From Microbacterium oxydans (GTDB lineage Bacteria > Actinomycetota > Actinomycetes > Actinomycetales > Microbacteriaceae): 64,000 bases of DNA. The number at the start of each line of letters is the position of its first letter. Positions within the stretch are counted from its first letter, which is position 1. Shown here piece after piece: positions 35,263-42,690 of the stretch. The position numbers and the translations under genes are program-made. The stretch spans positions 558,001 through 622,000 of the forward strand of contig NZ_BJOG01000001.1 of NCBI RefSeq assembly GCF_006540085.1, in the 5' to 3' direction. The notes beneath the pieces were generated by a model. That model saw nothing but the letters and a program-made list of their open reading frames with translations, was not told the DNA's origin and made no database searches.

Positions 35263-35305
35263 CGTTGGTGCGGCCAACGGTAGCACATCATTGGTGATGC
35301 CAACG
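35263..35305. promoter_or_regulatory. Tandem MarR-type operators
   Basis: Two 17-bp inverted repeats with the same plan: CGTTGG-TGCGG-CCAACG (35263-35279) and CATTGG-TGATG-CCAACG (35289-35305), 26 bp apart. The second abuts the TAGCAT -10 box (35308-35313) of the plus-strand MarR gene, and the first overlaps the leader of the minus-strand gene. Both divergent genes are thus probably repressed from here. Confidence 0.75.
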
Positions 35306-35319
35306 AGTAGCATCGGTTC

Positions 35320-35742
35320 ATGGATCGACTCGAACACAGGGCGACGTGGTGGGTCAGTCGGGCGCACCTGCGCTCCCACGCGCTTCTGCAGGAACTCTTT
35401 GCCGACGTGGGCGCTCGCGCGTACCACTACCGGTTGCTTGCGGCAGTGGAAGAGGCGGGCCCGATCAGTCAGGCCGACCTCGGACGCGCGACCGAACTCG
35501 ACCGCAGCGACGTCTCGGTGGCACTGGTCGTGCTGGAAGAGGGCGGGTTCGTCGCGCGTGCCCCTCATCCGTCCGACCGCCGTCGGAACCTCGTCAGCCT
35601 CACCGCAGCAGGCCGCGCCGAGCTCGCCCGGCTCGATGCGGTGGTCGATCAGGCCCAGGAGCAGTTCCTGGCGCCGCTGACCGCCGACGAGCGTGCCGTG
35701 TTCCTCGACCTCACCCGCCGGGTCGCTGTCGCGACCGATTGA
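35320..35742 (+). CDS. MarR-family transcriptional regulator
   Basis: A 140-residue MarR protein: recognition helix in QADLGRATELDRSDVSVALVVLEE, wing RAPHPSDRRRNLVSLTAAG (the DxR motif of the family) and a C-terminal dimer helix. It is leaderless: TAGCAT, six bases, ATG. It is divergent from a second MarR-like gene. Likely targets are the pair itself and possibly the nearby FUSC exporter. Confidence 0.85.
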   Translation: MDRLEHRATWWVSRAHLRSHALLQELFADVGARAYHYRLLAAVEEAGPISQADLGRATELDRSDVSVALVVLEEGGFVARAPHPSDRRRNLVSLTAAGRAELARLDAVVDQAQEQFLAPLTADERAVFLDLTRRVAVATD

Positions 35743-35757
35743 TCGCCCTCCGGCGGG

Positions 35758-36669
35758 TCACTCGTCTTCCGCCTCGTCGCGGTGGGGCCGCTCGTCGTTC
35801 AGCACCTCGAACAGGCTGGAGAACCCCTGGTCGCCGTGGCCGTCGGAGATCCGGCGATCCATCAGCCGCCTGATCTCCCGCATGCGCACCGTGTCCATGC
35901 CGAGCGCTTCGCGATGGCTGACGAGGTCGTCCATGAGTGCTCTCTGCACGTGCAACGAACCCAGGTCGGGCCCGTACTCTCCTACGGCCACGGCCTCGCC
36001 GAAGCTCTTCACCAGCGGCACATATCCCTCGACGGTCCCCGCGACGCGCTCCGCGAACCCCACGACATCGGCCCCCTCGGCGGTGATCAGTGCGAACGTA
36101 TGCAGCAGTCCGATCAGGAACTCGTAGCCGACCGCCACCTGAGCGAGGAACTCGACGGCCGCGTGGCCCGCATCCTCTCCGTGGTATCCGACGGTGCCGA
36201 GGTCCTCCAGCGCCCCGCGGTGCGTGTCGAAGCCGACGCGATCTCCGCTGAAGGAGAGGAGCACCTCGGGTGACCCCACGGCGGCGGGGTCGCCCATGAT
36301 CCCGCCGTCGACATATCGCGCGCCGTGCGTCTGCGCCCACTCCCCGGCGGCTCTGGCCTGGGCAGGAGAGCCACTGGTGACGTTCACGATCACCTTTCCT
36401 CGTGCCGCCCCGGCGATCGTCTCGAAGACCGCCTCCACGGCGGTGCCGTCGAGCAGGCACACGATCACGAGCGGGCTCGCGGCCACCGCATCGGCGGCCG
36501 TCCGGGCGACATCGGCACCGAGCGCAGCCAACGGTGCCGCTCTGCTCCCGGTGCGGTTCCACACGGTGGTCGGGTGGCCGCGTCCGACGAGCGTCCTCGC
36601 TATGGCTGTTCCCATCTTGCCGAGGCCGATGACGGTGACGGGCGTCCTCGGGTTCTCATCCACGTTCAT
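35758..36669 (-). CDS. NAD(P)-dependent oxidoreductase, imine-reductase/beta-hydroxyacid dehydrogenase type
   Basis: A 303-residue two-domain dehydrogenase. The Rossmann start is VTVIGLGKMGTAIARTLVGRGHPTTVWNR, followed by the NVTSGSPAQAR and YVDGGIMGDP segments. The helical C-terminal dimerisation domain is typical of the 6-phosphogluconate/3-hydroxyisobutyrate dehydrogenase superfamily. The GGIMGDPAAVGSPEVLLSFSG stretch resembles imine reductases more than hydroxyisobutyrate dehydrogenases. Substrate unknown. It lies 18 bp downstream of the MFS gene, so it may be part of the SoxR-controlled unit. Confidence 0.75.
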   Translation of the reverse strand: MNVDENPRTPVTVIGLGKMGTAIARTLVGRGHPTTVWNRTGSRAAPLAALGADVARTAADAVAASPLVIVCLLDGTAVEAVFETIAGAARGKVIVNVTSGSPAQARAAGEWAQTHGARYVDGGIMGDPAAVGSPEVLLSFSGDRVGFDTHRGALEDLGTVGYHGEDAGHAAVEFLAQVAVGYEFLIGLLHTFALITAEGADVVGFAERVAGTVEGYVPLVKSFGEAVAVGEYGPDLGSLHVQRALMDDLVSHREALGMDTVRMREIRRLMDRRISDGHGDQGFSSLFEVLNDERPHRDEAEDE

Positions 36670-36687
36670 CCTTCATGTCCCTCTCGT

Positions 36688-38148
36688 TCAGTCGGTGGCG
36701 GGTTCGGTGGCGGGAGTGGGAGCGAGGGGTGGGTCGTCGTCCGTCGAGGAGAGGCCGATGCCCCAGCTCGCGCCGCGGGCGACGAAGACTCCGAGCGCCG
36801 TGACGGCCGCGAACGCGAGCATGAGCAGTCGGGCGGCATCGACGACGTCGGGCATGGCGAGGTTCACGAGCACGCCGGCCATCGCCGAGCTGAACGCACT
36901 CGCGATGATGAAGACGGTGTTGACGGCCGCGGCGGCCTTGGCGCCCTCCTCTTCGCCCGAGGTGCTGCTGAGCGCCGCCACGGTCAGGTGGGGGAAGCCG
37001 ATGCCGATGCCGGCTCCGGCGAGGAACAGTGCGATGAACCACAGGGCGATGACGAGGACGGAGGGGCCCTCGTGCTGGAGCAGGCCGTAGGCGGTCAGCC
37101 CGGCGGCGACCACGAGTGGACCGAGGGTGATGAGCGTGCGCCGGGACCGGATGCCCATCGCGTTCGCGCTGAACACCTGTGTCACCGACCATCCGAGGGA
37201 CAAGGCTGCGCCGAGGAGCCCGGCGACGAACGGGGCGAGCCCGCCGATCTCCTGCCCGAACAGCGGGATGAATGCCTCGGTGCCGATCGCGAAGGCCAGC
37301 ACGGCGACCGTGACGTAGACCCACCCGAGCGATGATCCGTGCGCGAAGGTGACGCGCGGCAGGATGCCGGTGCGACCGCGACGCTCGTGGCGCAGGAACC
37401 AGGCACCGAGAACGACACCGACGGTGATGGCGACCCCGGTGCCGAGGCCGCTGGGGACGACGCTCGCGATGCCCACGGCGGCGACCCCGCCGGCCAGCAG
37501 CAGGAGCGAGCCCCAGGGGAGTGACTCGCTCGACCGCGTGCGAGCGGTCCGCGGCAGTGCGCGGACCACGACGATGCCGATCAGCGCGGAGACCACGGCC
37601 AGTCCCACGAAGGTCACCCGCCAGGCATCGAGCTGCGCGAAGATGCCGCCCACGACGGGGCCGACGATGTTGCCGACGCCCCACATCGCCGAGACGAGCG
37701 CCGCGCCCCGCGCCCAGAGCCGCTCGGGGAGTGCGCGCTGGATGAGCGCGTAGCCGAGTCCGGCGAGAAGTCCGCCTCCGAGGCCCTGCACCGCCCGCCC
37801 GGCGAGCAATGCCCACATCCACGGACTCGCGGCGCAGAGCAGCGACCCGAGAGCGAACAGGCCGAGGGCGAGCAGGTACGCCCGGACGGCGCCCTGCTGG
37901 GTGAGAACACGGCTGACCATCATCGAGCTCACCACGGAGGCCAACAGGAAGGTCATCATCGTCCAGGCGTAGAACTCCGCCCCGCCGATGTCTCCCACGA
38001 TCGTGGGGAGCAGGCTGGTCGTGAGGTAGACGTTGCTCGCTTCGAGGAGCACACCGCCTGCGAGCACGGCGGCGGTCGGTGCGTAGCGGCGGCCGAGGAG
38101 TTCGCGCCAGCTGCCGGCGGGGGCGGTGCGTTGCGGAGTCTGGGTCAT
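36688..38148 (-). CDS. MFS drug-type efflux transporter
   Basis: A 486-residue major facilitator protein with about 12-14 transmembrane helices: start helix AAVLAGGVLLEASNVYLTTSLLPTIVGDIGG, motif A-like SVVSSMMVSRVLTQQGAVRAY, and LAGRAVQGLGGGLLAGLGYALI (motif C-like) typical of DHA efflux pumps. The ATG at 38148 has an AAGGG site. A SoxR box lies between it and the divergent soxR gene, so export of redox-active compounds under SoxR control is likely. Confidence 0.85.
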   Translation of the reverse strand: MTQTPQRTAPAGSWRELLGRRYAPTAAVLAGGVLLEASNVYLTTSLLPTIVGDIGGAEFYAWTMMTFLLASVVSSMMVSRVLTQQGAVRAYLLALGLFALGSLLCAASPWMWALLAGRAVQGLGGGLLAGLGYALIQRALPERLWARGAALVSAMWGVGNIVGPVVGGIFAQLDAWRVTFVGLAVVSALIGIVVVRALPRTARTRSSESLPWGSLLLLAGGVAAVGIASVVPSGLGTGVAITVGVVLGAWFLRHERRGRTGILPRVTFAHGSSLGWVYVTVAVLAFAIGTEAFIPLFGQEIGGLAPFVAGLLGAALSLGWSVTQVFSANAMGIRSRRTLITLGPLVVAAGLTAYGLLQHEGPSVLVIALWFIALFLAGAGIGIGFPHLTVAALSSTSGEEEGAKAAAAVNTVFIIASAFSSAMAGVLVNLAMPDVVDAARLLMLAFAAVTALGVFVARGASWGIGLSSTDDDPPLAPTPATEPATD

Positions 38149-38229
38149 CGGGGGTGCCCTTCGTGGCGTCGATGGGGCGGGAGAGCCGCCCGGCGGCGCC
38201 GTGTCTCGGCGGCCGTTCGTCACGCTAAT

Positions 38230-38249
38230 ACCTCGAGTAAACTCGAGGT
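38230..38249. promoter_or_regulatory. SoxR box
   Basis: Arms ACCTCGAG and CTCGAGGT form a perfect 8-bp inverted repeat around TAAA in the 113-bp region between the MFS pump and soxR. It matches the CCTCAAG-N-CTTGAGG plan known for SoxR operators, with CG replacing AA/TT positions. Confidence 0.85.
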
Positions 38250-38261
38250 CAAGAGGAGGCG

Positions 38262-38705
38262 ATGATGTCTTTGGAGCCCGACGATCTGCTGGCGATCGGC
38301 GAAGTCGTGCGACGCTCCGGCGTTCCCGCGACAGCGCTGCACTTCTACGAGCAGCTCGGCCTCATCGCCTCGACACGGACCTCGGGCAACCAGCGCCGCT
38401 ACCGGCGCCACATGCTGCGTCGGATCTCCCTGATCGTCGTCGCCAAGCGGCTGGGCATCCCGCTCACCGATGTGCACGAGGTGTTCCAGAGCCTCCCGGT
38501 GGACGAGCCGCCATCGCAGCGGGACTGGCAGCGGGTGGCGAAGCTCTGGCGCGCACAGCTCGACCTCCGGCGCACACAGCTCGAGCATCTGCGCCGCGAG
38601 CTCACGGGGTGCATCGGCTGCGGGTGCCTCTCCCTCAAGGCGTGCCGACTGCTCAACCCCGAGGATGCACTCGCAACGGACGGTCCAGGACCGCGCCGCA
38701 TCTGA
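38262..38705 (+). CDS. soxR: Redox-sensitive MerR-family regulator SoxR
   Basis: A 147-residue MerR protein. The N-terminal winged helix (LLAIGEVVRRSGVPATALHFYEQLGLI, SGNQRRYRRHML) and dimer helix are followed by the [2Fe-2S] ligand cluster CIGCGCLSLKAC (spacing C-x2-C-x-C-x5-C), diagnostic of SoxR. The ribosome site AGGAGG precedes tandem ATG codons at 38262 and 38265; the second is equally possible. In actinobacteria SoxR responds directly to redox-active molecules and controls pumps and oxidoreductases, matching the divergent neighbours. Confidence 0.93.
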   Translation: MMSLEPDDLLAIGEVVRRSGVPATALHFYEQLGLIASTRTSGNQRRYRRHMLRRISLIVVAKRLGIPLTDVHEVFQSLPVDEPPSQRDWQRVAKLWRAQLDLRRTQLEHLRRELTGCIGCGCLSLKACRLLNPEDALATDGPGPRRI

Positions 38706-38732
38706 CGGCGGGCGCAAGCCGTTCGGGCGCCG

Positions 38733-39059
38733 TCAGTCCTCCGGATCGAGGTCTGTCGGCAGCAGCGGTCGCATGAAGGTGCGTTCGTAGCGCAGCACGC
38801 ACCCGCTCTCGTCGCGGATACGGTCCGCCTCGATGAACTGCGGATCGACCCCGAAGCCCTTTCGGTACACCTCGTAGTCAGCGAGCGACGGGAAGGTGAA
38901 CAGTGCCAGGGCCTGATCGCTCGCTCCCTCGGAGGGAAGGAAGTAGCCGTGATGTCTGCCGCCGTGATCATCGACCAGCCGCATCCAGGCGCGCGCGAAC
39001 TCTTCGAAGGCGTCGATCTTGTCCGGATCGATCGTGTACGTCACGACGCAGGTGATCAC
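38733..39059 (-). CDS. NIPSNAP-family protein
   Basis: A 108-residue ferredoxin-like dimeric alpha/beta-barrel protein: TCVVTYTIDPDKIDAFEEFARAW, HHGYFLPSEG, ALALFTFPSLADYEVYRKGF. The NIPSNAP signature is Tyr/Phe-leading strands with an E-x-Y-x-x-Y-R element. Biochemical role unknown; homologues are small cytoplasmic proteins. The GTG start lies 18 bp after the alpha/beta hydrolase stop on the same strand, so they may be co-transcribed. Confidence 0.75.
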   Translation of the reverse strand: MITCVVTYTIDPDKIDAFEEFARAWMRLVDDHGGRHHGYFLPSEGASDQALALFTFPSLADYEVYRKGFGVDPQFIEADRIRDESGCVLRYERTFMRPLLPTDLDPED

Positions 39060-39077
39060 GAGGTCAGGTTACCCCGG

Positions 39078-39935
39078 TCACCGCATGTGCGGAGAGGCCG
39101 TCAGCGCGATGGCGGCATCGAGCGTCGCATCCGCCGACAGCACCCTCGTGTGTCCCTGGCCCTCTGTGCGCACCAGACGCGACCGTGCGCCGTGGGCGTC
39201 GTGCAGACGGAGCGAATCGTGGTCGGGCATCCTCCGGTCGCCGCGGTCGTGCACCACGAGCAGGGCGGTGTCGGCGGGGAGAGGGCGCTTCACGGCGTCG
39301 TATCGTGCGGTGACGGCGGACTGATCCATGTGCAACCTCCTGCGGAATCGCTCCGACAGACGGGCGGTCGTCGCGGCGTCGAGGTGCAGGTCTGTGGCGA
39401 ACTGTGCGAGGAAGGCGTCGGGGGCGGCGGCGCCGGCGATCACGGCGACGGCCGGAACCGGAACGGTCGAACGGGCTGCGGTCAGTGCCGCCAGCGCCCC
39501 GAACGAGTGGCCGACGATCACCACGAACGGCCCGTGCTCGGCCTGCAGCTGCTCGGCCGCGTCGATCCAGTCGCGGATGTCGGTGCTCCGCCCGGACGAT
39601 GAGCCGTGCGCAGGAGCGTCGAACGCGATCACACGGAACCCCTCGGAGCGCAGTTCCCGCACCAGCGGCGCGAATTGCGAGGCTCGCCCTCGCCAGCCGT
39701 GCAGGAGCAGCGCGGTGTGAGGTCCGGTGCCCCATTCGTAGGTGACGACCTCCTGACCGCGTACCGTGAGCCGGCCCCGTCGGGCGTCGGCGTGCGTGGG
39801 AGCGTCCGCTTCACTCACCCGCATCCGCGGCGACGTCGTGAAGAACAGTCGATAGGCGATGTCGCCGGCGAGCGTCGGCGAGACAGCGGCGGCGAGCGGG
39901 ATGCTGCGGGCGAGCAACGCGGGCACGGACGGCAT
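39078..39935 (-). CDS. Alpha/beta hydrolase
   Basis: A 285-residue alpha/beta-hydrolase-fold enzyme. The oxyanion region LLLHGWRGRASQF, nucleophile elbow VGHSFGALAAL, and late Asp/His candidates (LLVVHDRGDRRMP, EGQGHTRVL) complete a catalytic triad. The ATG at 39935 has AAGGAG upstream. It is divergent from a TetR gene with two shared operators, which probably represses it. It likely hydrolyses an ester or lactone; substrate unknown. Confidence 0.85.
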   Translation of the reverse strand: MPSVPALLARSIPLAAAVSPTLAGDIAYRLFFTTSPRMRVSEADAPTHADARRGRLTVRGQEVVTYEWGTGPHTALLLHGWRGRASQFAPLVRELRSEGFRVIAFDAPAHGSSSGRSTDIRDWIDAAEQLQAEHGPFVVIVGHSFGALAALTAARSTVPVPAVAVIAGAAAPDAFLAQFATDLHLDAATTARLSERFRRRLHMDQSAVTARYDAVKRPLPADTALLVVHDRGDRRMPDHDSLRLHDAHGARSRLVRTEGQGHTRVLSADATLDAAIALTASPHMR

Positions 39936-39956
39936 GGAGGCTCCTTCGCCGGAACA

Positions 39957-39999
39957 ATACGAACGATCATACGTATAGTAAGCGAACGATCGTTCGTAT
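39957..39999. promoter_or_regulatory. Two TetR-type operators
   Basis: Two 20-bp elements whose centres are 23 bp apart. The second contains a perfect 14-bp palindrome CGAACGATCGTTCG (39983-39996). The first (39957-39976) matches the plan ATACGAACGA / TCGTTCGTAT with two mismatches. The plus-strand -10 box TATACT (39997-40002), six bases before the TetR GTG start, overlaps the right edge. Confidence 0.8.
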
Positions 40000-40008
40000 A
40001 CTAGGTGT

Positions 40009-40653
40009 GTGACCGAGAGCGCTGTTCTGGACGGGCGGAGGGCCCGTGGTGATGCCTCGCGCCGCATCGTGCTGCAGAGCGCGACCGACCTCGCATCGGT
40101 CGAAGGGCTCGACGGACTGAGCATCGGGCGGCTGGCTGAGGCCTCGGGGTCGAGCAAGAGCAGCATCGCCACGCTGTTCCAGAGCAAGGAGGGGCTGCAG
40201 CTCGCAACCGTCGCCGCCGCCCGCGAGATCTTCACGGCGCGGATCGTCGAGCCCGCGCGAGTCCATCCGCGCGGGCTGCACCGTCTCGCCGCGCTGCTGC
40301 ACAACTCGCTGTCGTACTCGCGGGACCGGGTGTTCACCGGCGGATGCTTCTTCGCGGCGACGGCCGCCGACGTCGACTCGAAGTCCGGACCGGTGAGCGA
40401 TGCGGTGCGGTCGGCGCTGGTCGACTGGTACGGCTATGTGGAGGCCCAGCTGCGTCACGCCGTGGATGCCGGAGAGGTCGAGGCCGACCCCGAGGTGCTC
40501 GCGTTCGAGCTCGTCGCCCTGAACGAAGAGGCCAACTCGCGCTCCCTGCTGCTCGATGACGCCCGGCCGTACGCGATCGCCGCCGCCGCGATGCGAGCGC
40601 GGCTGCGTGCCGCCGGGGCGACCGAGTCGGCCCTGCTGCTGCTCGACCTCTGA
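40009..40653 (+). CDS. TetR-family transcriptional regulator
   Basis: A 214-residue TetR protein. The DNA-binding domain covers residues ~15-60 (RRIVLQSATDLASVEGLDGLSIGRLAEASGSSKSSIATLFQSKEGL), and the ligand domain resembles the TetR_C_16/YxaF-like group (GGCFFAATAADVDSKSGPV). The GTG start is leaderless behind TATACT. It probably represses itself and the divergent alpha/beta hydrolase. Confidence 0.88.
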   Translation: MTESAVLDGRRARGDASRRIVLQSATDLASVEGLDGLSIGRLAEASGSSKSSIATLFQSKEGLQLATVAAAREIFTARIVEPARVHPRGLHRLAALLHNSLSYSRDRVFTGGCFFAATAADVDSKSGPVSDAVRSALVDWYGYVEAQLRHAVDAGEVEADPEVLAFELVALNEEANSRSLLLDDARPYAIAAAAMRARLRAAGATESALLLLDL

Positions 40654-40677
40654 CTCTCGGGCGCTGAGAACGCGAAA

Positions 40678-40704
40678 CGCCCCACCCGAGTGTCGGGTGA
40701 GGCG
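40678..40704. terminator. Bidirectional hairpin between convergent tetR and winged-helix gene
   Basis: A 12-bp stem with one C-A mismatch (CGCC-C-CACCCGA against TCGGGTG-A-GGCG) and a GTG loop lies between the convergent stops at 40653 and 40724. AAA on the left and TCTC on the right give only weak T character. Confidence 0.7.
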
Positions 40705-40723
40705 TCTCGCAGTGTTGCGGGGG

Positions 40724-41476
40724 TCAGGCGTCGCGCCCGCGGGTGAATCCCGCATCGAAACCGCGCTCGAAGGCGTGCTGAGCGATCCGCTCCGCACGGT
40801 GCGGACCGTGTCCACGACCGCGTCCGTGACCGTGCTCGCCGTGACCGTGCTCGCCGTGACCGTGCTCGCGGCTGTGCGCGTGCCCTTGCTCGCATGCGTG
40901 TTCGCGGTCGAAATCGTGCTCCCGGTCGTGTTCGAAGCCCCGCTCGACTCCCGCGCCGAAGCCACGACCGAAGCCGCGTCCGAAGGGTCGTCCGAAGCCG
41001 TGGCCGAATCCGCGACCGTGGCGGGGTGCGCCGAAGCCGTGACGGCGTCCGCGGGGAAGAGGGGTCTCCTCGTCCCATCCGAACGCGCGGGCGATCTTCT
41101 CGAGCGAGGCGAGCGTGGTGGCCATGTCCTCAGGGGAGACGGCTTCCTCCACCTTGGTGCGGATGTCGTCGACGATGACGCCGAGGCGATCCTTCGCGGC
41201 GCGACCGTCGTCGGTGAGCGCCCAGCCGTCGCCCTCGGGAGAGACCCAGCCGCGCTCGACGAGCCGATGCAGCTTGTGGCCGTTCAGTGGGCGGTCGGAC
41301 GGGGCGGTGCCGTCGACGATGTTGAGCATGCGCCAGTCGCGACGACTCGCGTGTTCGCCGTCGAAAGCGGCGGCGAACTCGGCCGCCATCAGGCGGTCGG
41401 CGGCCTTCAGCCAGTAACCGAAGGGGCGGGAGGTGTTCTGTGGTTCAGAGATGTTCTGTGATTCAGAGGTGTTCAT
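40724..41476 (-). CDS. Winged-helix regulator with His/Gly-rich C-terminal tail
   Basis: A 250-residue protein. Residues ~18-115 form a MarR/PadR-like helix-turn-helix (FGYWLKAADRLMAAEF, NGHKLHRLVERGWVSPEGDGWALTDDG). The C-terminal half is low complexity: Gly-Phe-Gly-Arg repeats, then His/Glu/Gly repeats (EHGHGEHGHGEHGHG). Such tails often bind Ni, Cu or Zn, so metal sensing or storage is possible. The divergent neighbour has a similar tail at its N-terminus. The AAGGA site precedes the ATG at 41476. Confidence 0.65.
   Translation of the reverse strand: MNTSESQNISEPQNTSRPFGYWLKAADRLMAAEFAAAFDGEHASRRDWRMLNIVDGTAPSDRPLNGHKLHRLVERGWVSPEGDGWALTDDGRAAKDRLGVIVDDIRTKVEEAVSPEDMATTLASLEKIARAFGWDEETPLPRGRRHGFGAPRHGRGFGHGFGRPFGRGFGRGFGAGVERGFEHDREHDFDREHACEQGHAHSREHGHGEHGHGEHGHGRGRGHGPHRAERIAQHAFERGFDAGFTRGRDA
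40826..40870. repeat. Three 15-bp tandem repeats inside the His/Gly-rich tail
   Basis: Units GTGACCGTGCTCGCC, GTGACCGTGCTCGCC and GTGACCGTGCTCGCG (40826-40840, 40841-40855, 40856-40870) encode the repeated Gly-Glu-His-Gly-His pentapeptide on the minus strand. Confidence 0.9.
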
Positions 41477-41522
41477 GAGAAGTCCTTTTGTCGGGGTGAC
41501 GTAGTTGTCAATGTGCATGTGT

Positions 41523-41554
41523 ATGTCACAGTGCATGTACATGTAGTGTGACAT
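41523..41554. promoter_or_regulatory. 32-bp near-perfect palindrome between divergent regulators
   Basis: The outer 8-bp arms ATGTCACA and TGTGACAT are perfectly complementary, the central CATGTACATG is palindromic, and overall 14 of the 16 base pairs match. Flanks carry further GCATGT copies (before 41523 and at 41570-41585), making an operator-like array in an otherwise AT-richer gap. Confidence 0.75.
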
Positions 41555-41594
41555 GAGATTCCGATGCATGTCAAGTCGCATGTAAAATCACCTC

Positions 41595-42182
41595 ATGGCC
41601 ACCGAACCGAACGATCCCGCCGAAGCCATCGCGCAGGCGCTGTCCCGTCTGCGCGGACGGCGTCCCGGTGAGCGCGGCCCGGGGGGAAGAGGCGGTCGCG
41701 GTCACGGCAGCCCCCACGCGTGGCAGGACGGCCCGCACGGCGGCCCCGGCGAGGGGCACGGTGGCGACGATCCGCACGACCACTTCGCGCATCACCGGGG
41801 TCATCCCGGGATGCCGCCCTGGATGTCCGACCCTTCGGGGCGTCTCGGCGGCCCCGCCCGCATGCGTATGTTGGAGGCGCTCGCCTCCGCCTCCACCCCG
41901 CTCAGCGTCAGCGATCTCGGCGCGGCCATCGGGGTCGACCAGCCCCGCGCCTCACGGCTGGTTCAGCAGGGAGTCGAACGCGGATTCGTGCGCCGCGAGG
42001 CCGACCCCGACGACGCACGGCGCACCCGCATCGCGCTGACCGACGAAGGACGCCGCCTCGCCCGCGGCATGCGCGGCGAGCGTCGCGAGATGCTGACGAC
42101 CGCGCTGACCTCGTTCACCGAGGAGGAACGCGTCGAGCTCGCCAGACTGCTCAACAAGCTCGCCGACAACTGGCAGCGCTGA
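41595..42182 (+). CDS. MarR-family regulator with His/Gly-rich N-terminal tail
   Basis: A 195-residue protein. Residues ~20-75 are Gly/His/Asp/Arg-rich (HGGDDPHDHFAHHRGHPG) and may bind metal. Residues ~85-190 form a MarR winged helix: LSVSDLGAAIGVDQPRASRLVQQG and the wing READPDDARRTRIALTDEG. It is divergent from another His/Gly-tailed regulator across a 32-bp near-palindrome. The two may form a regulatory pair controlling each other. Confidence 0.75.
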   Translation: MATEPNDPAEAIAQALSRLRGRRPGERGPGGRGGRGHGSPHAWQDGPHGGPGEGHGGDDPHDHFAHHRGHPGMPPWMSDPSGRLGGPARMRMLEALASASTPLSVSDLGAAIGVDQPRASRLVQQGVERGFVRREADPDDARRTRIALTDEGRRLARGMRGERREMLTTALTSFTEEERVELARLLNKLADNWQR

Positions 42183-42195
42183 GGGGAGCCTCGAA

Positions 42196-42243
42196 GCGGC
42201 GGCGTTAGCGGCGGAGTTAGCGGCCGAGCTAGCGGCGGAGGCC
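42196..42243. repeat. Four 12-bp tandem repeats containing minus-strand stop codons
   Basis: Units GCGGCGGCGTTA, GCGGCGGAGTTA, GCGGCCGAGCTA and GCGGCGGAGGCC. On the minus strand the first three supply TAA, TAA and TAG in one frame, giving the adjacent decayed gene three consecutive in-frame stops. Confidence 0.85.
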
Positions 42244-42689
42244 CGCGACGTCGGCGGCGACGTCGATGACGGAATCCACCGGGATCGCCGTGTCGGCTGA
42301 TGCCGAGAGCAGCATGCCGGTGGCCACGATCGTCACCGTGCCGCGAGGGGAGAGCAGCTGAACCGAACCCACCTCGCCGAGAGTTTCGCCGTCGCCCAGC
42401 AGCAGCACCCGTCCATCGAGAGCTGCAGCGCGCGGATCGTCGATCGCCCCCCCCGGAGCGTGCTCAGCTCGTCCGTGCTCCAGGTCGTCTCATCGATGCC
42501 TACCGCGAGGGAGGCGTAGTCCTCGAGAGCGGTGGACGCGGAGGCCACCGCGTCGTTGATCCAGACACAGGTGGTGCCGGAGGCGTCTTCCGAGGAGTCG
42601 TCGGGCGAGAAAGCGAAGCCCGCGGTGATCGGCGCTGCGAGCGGCTCGATGTCCGCGCAGGTGATGACGGTGTGCGCCGAGTCCGCAGG
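42229..42689 (-). pseudogene. Decayed exported-protein gene: 5' truncated and frameshifted at a G8 run
   Basis: The first part reads HTVITCADIEPLAAPITAGF ... SGTTCVWINDAVASAS ... STDELSTLRGG, then shifts frame at eight C (42447-42454) and continues IDDPRAAALDGRVLLLGDGE ... TVTIVATGMLLSASADT to TAG at 42229-42231. One extra G would restore the frame. No start or signal peptide is available because the sequence begins directly at the CDF stop codon. Pairs of Cys and the general pattern recall small secreted lipoproteins of actinobacteria; function unknown. Confidence 0.6.
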
Positions 42690-42690
42690 C

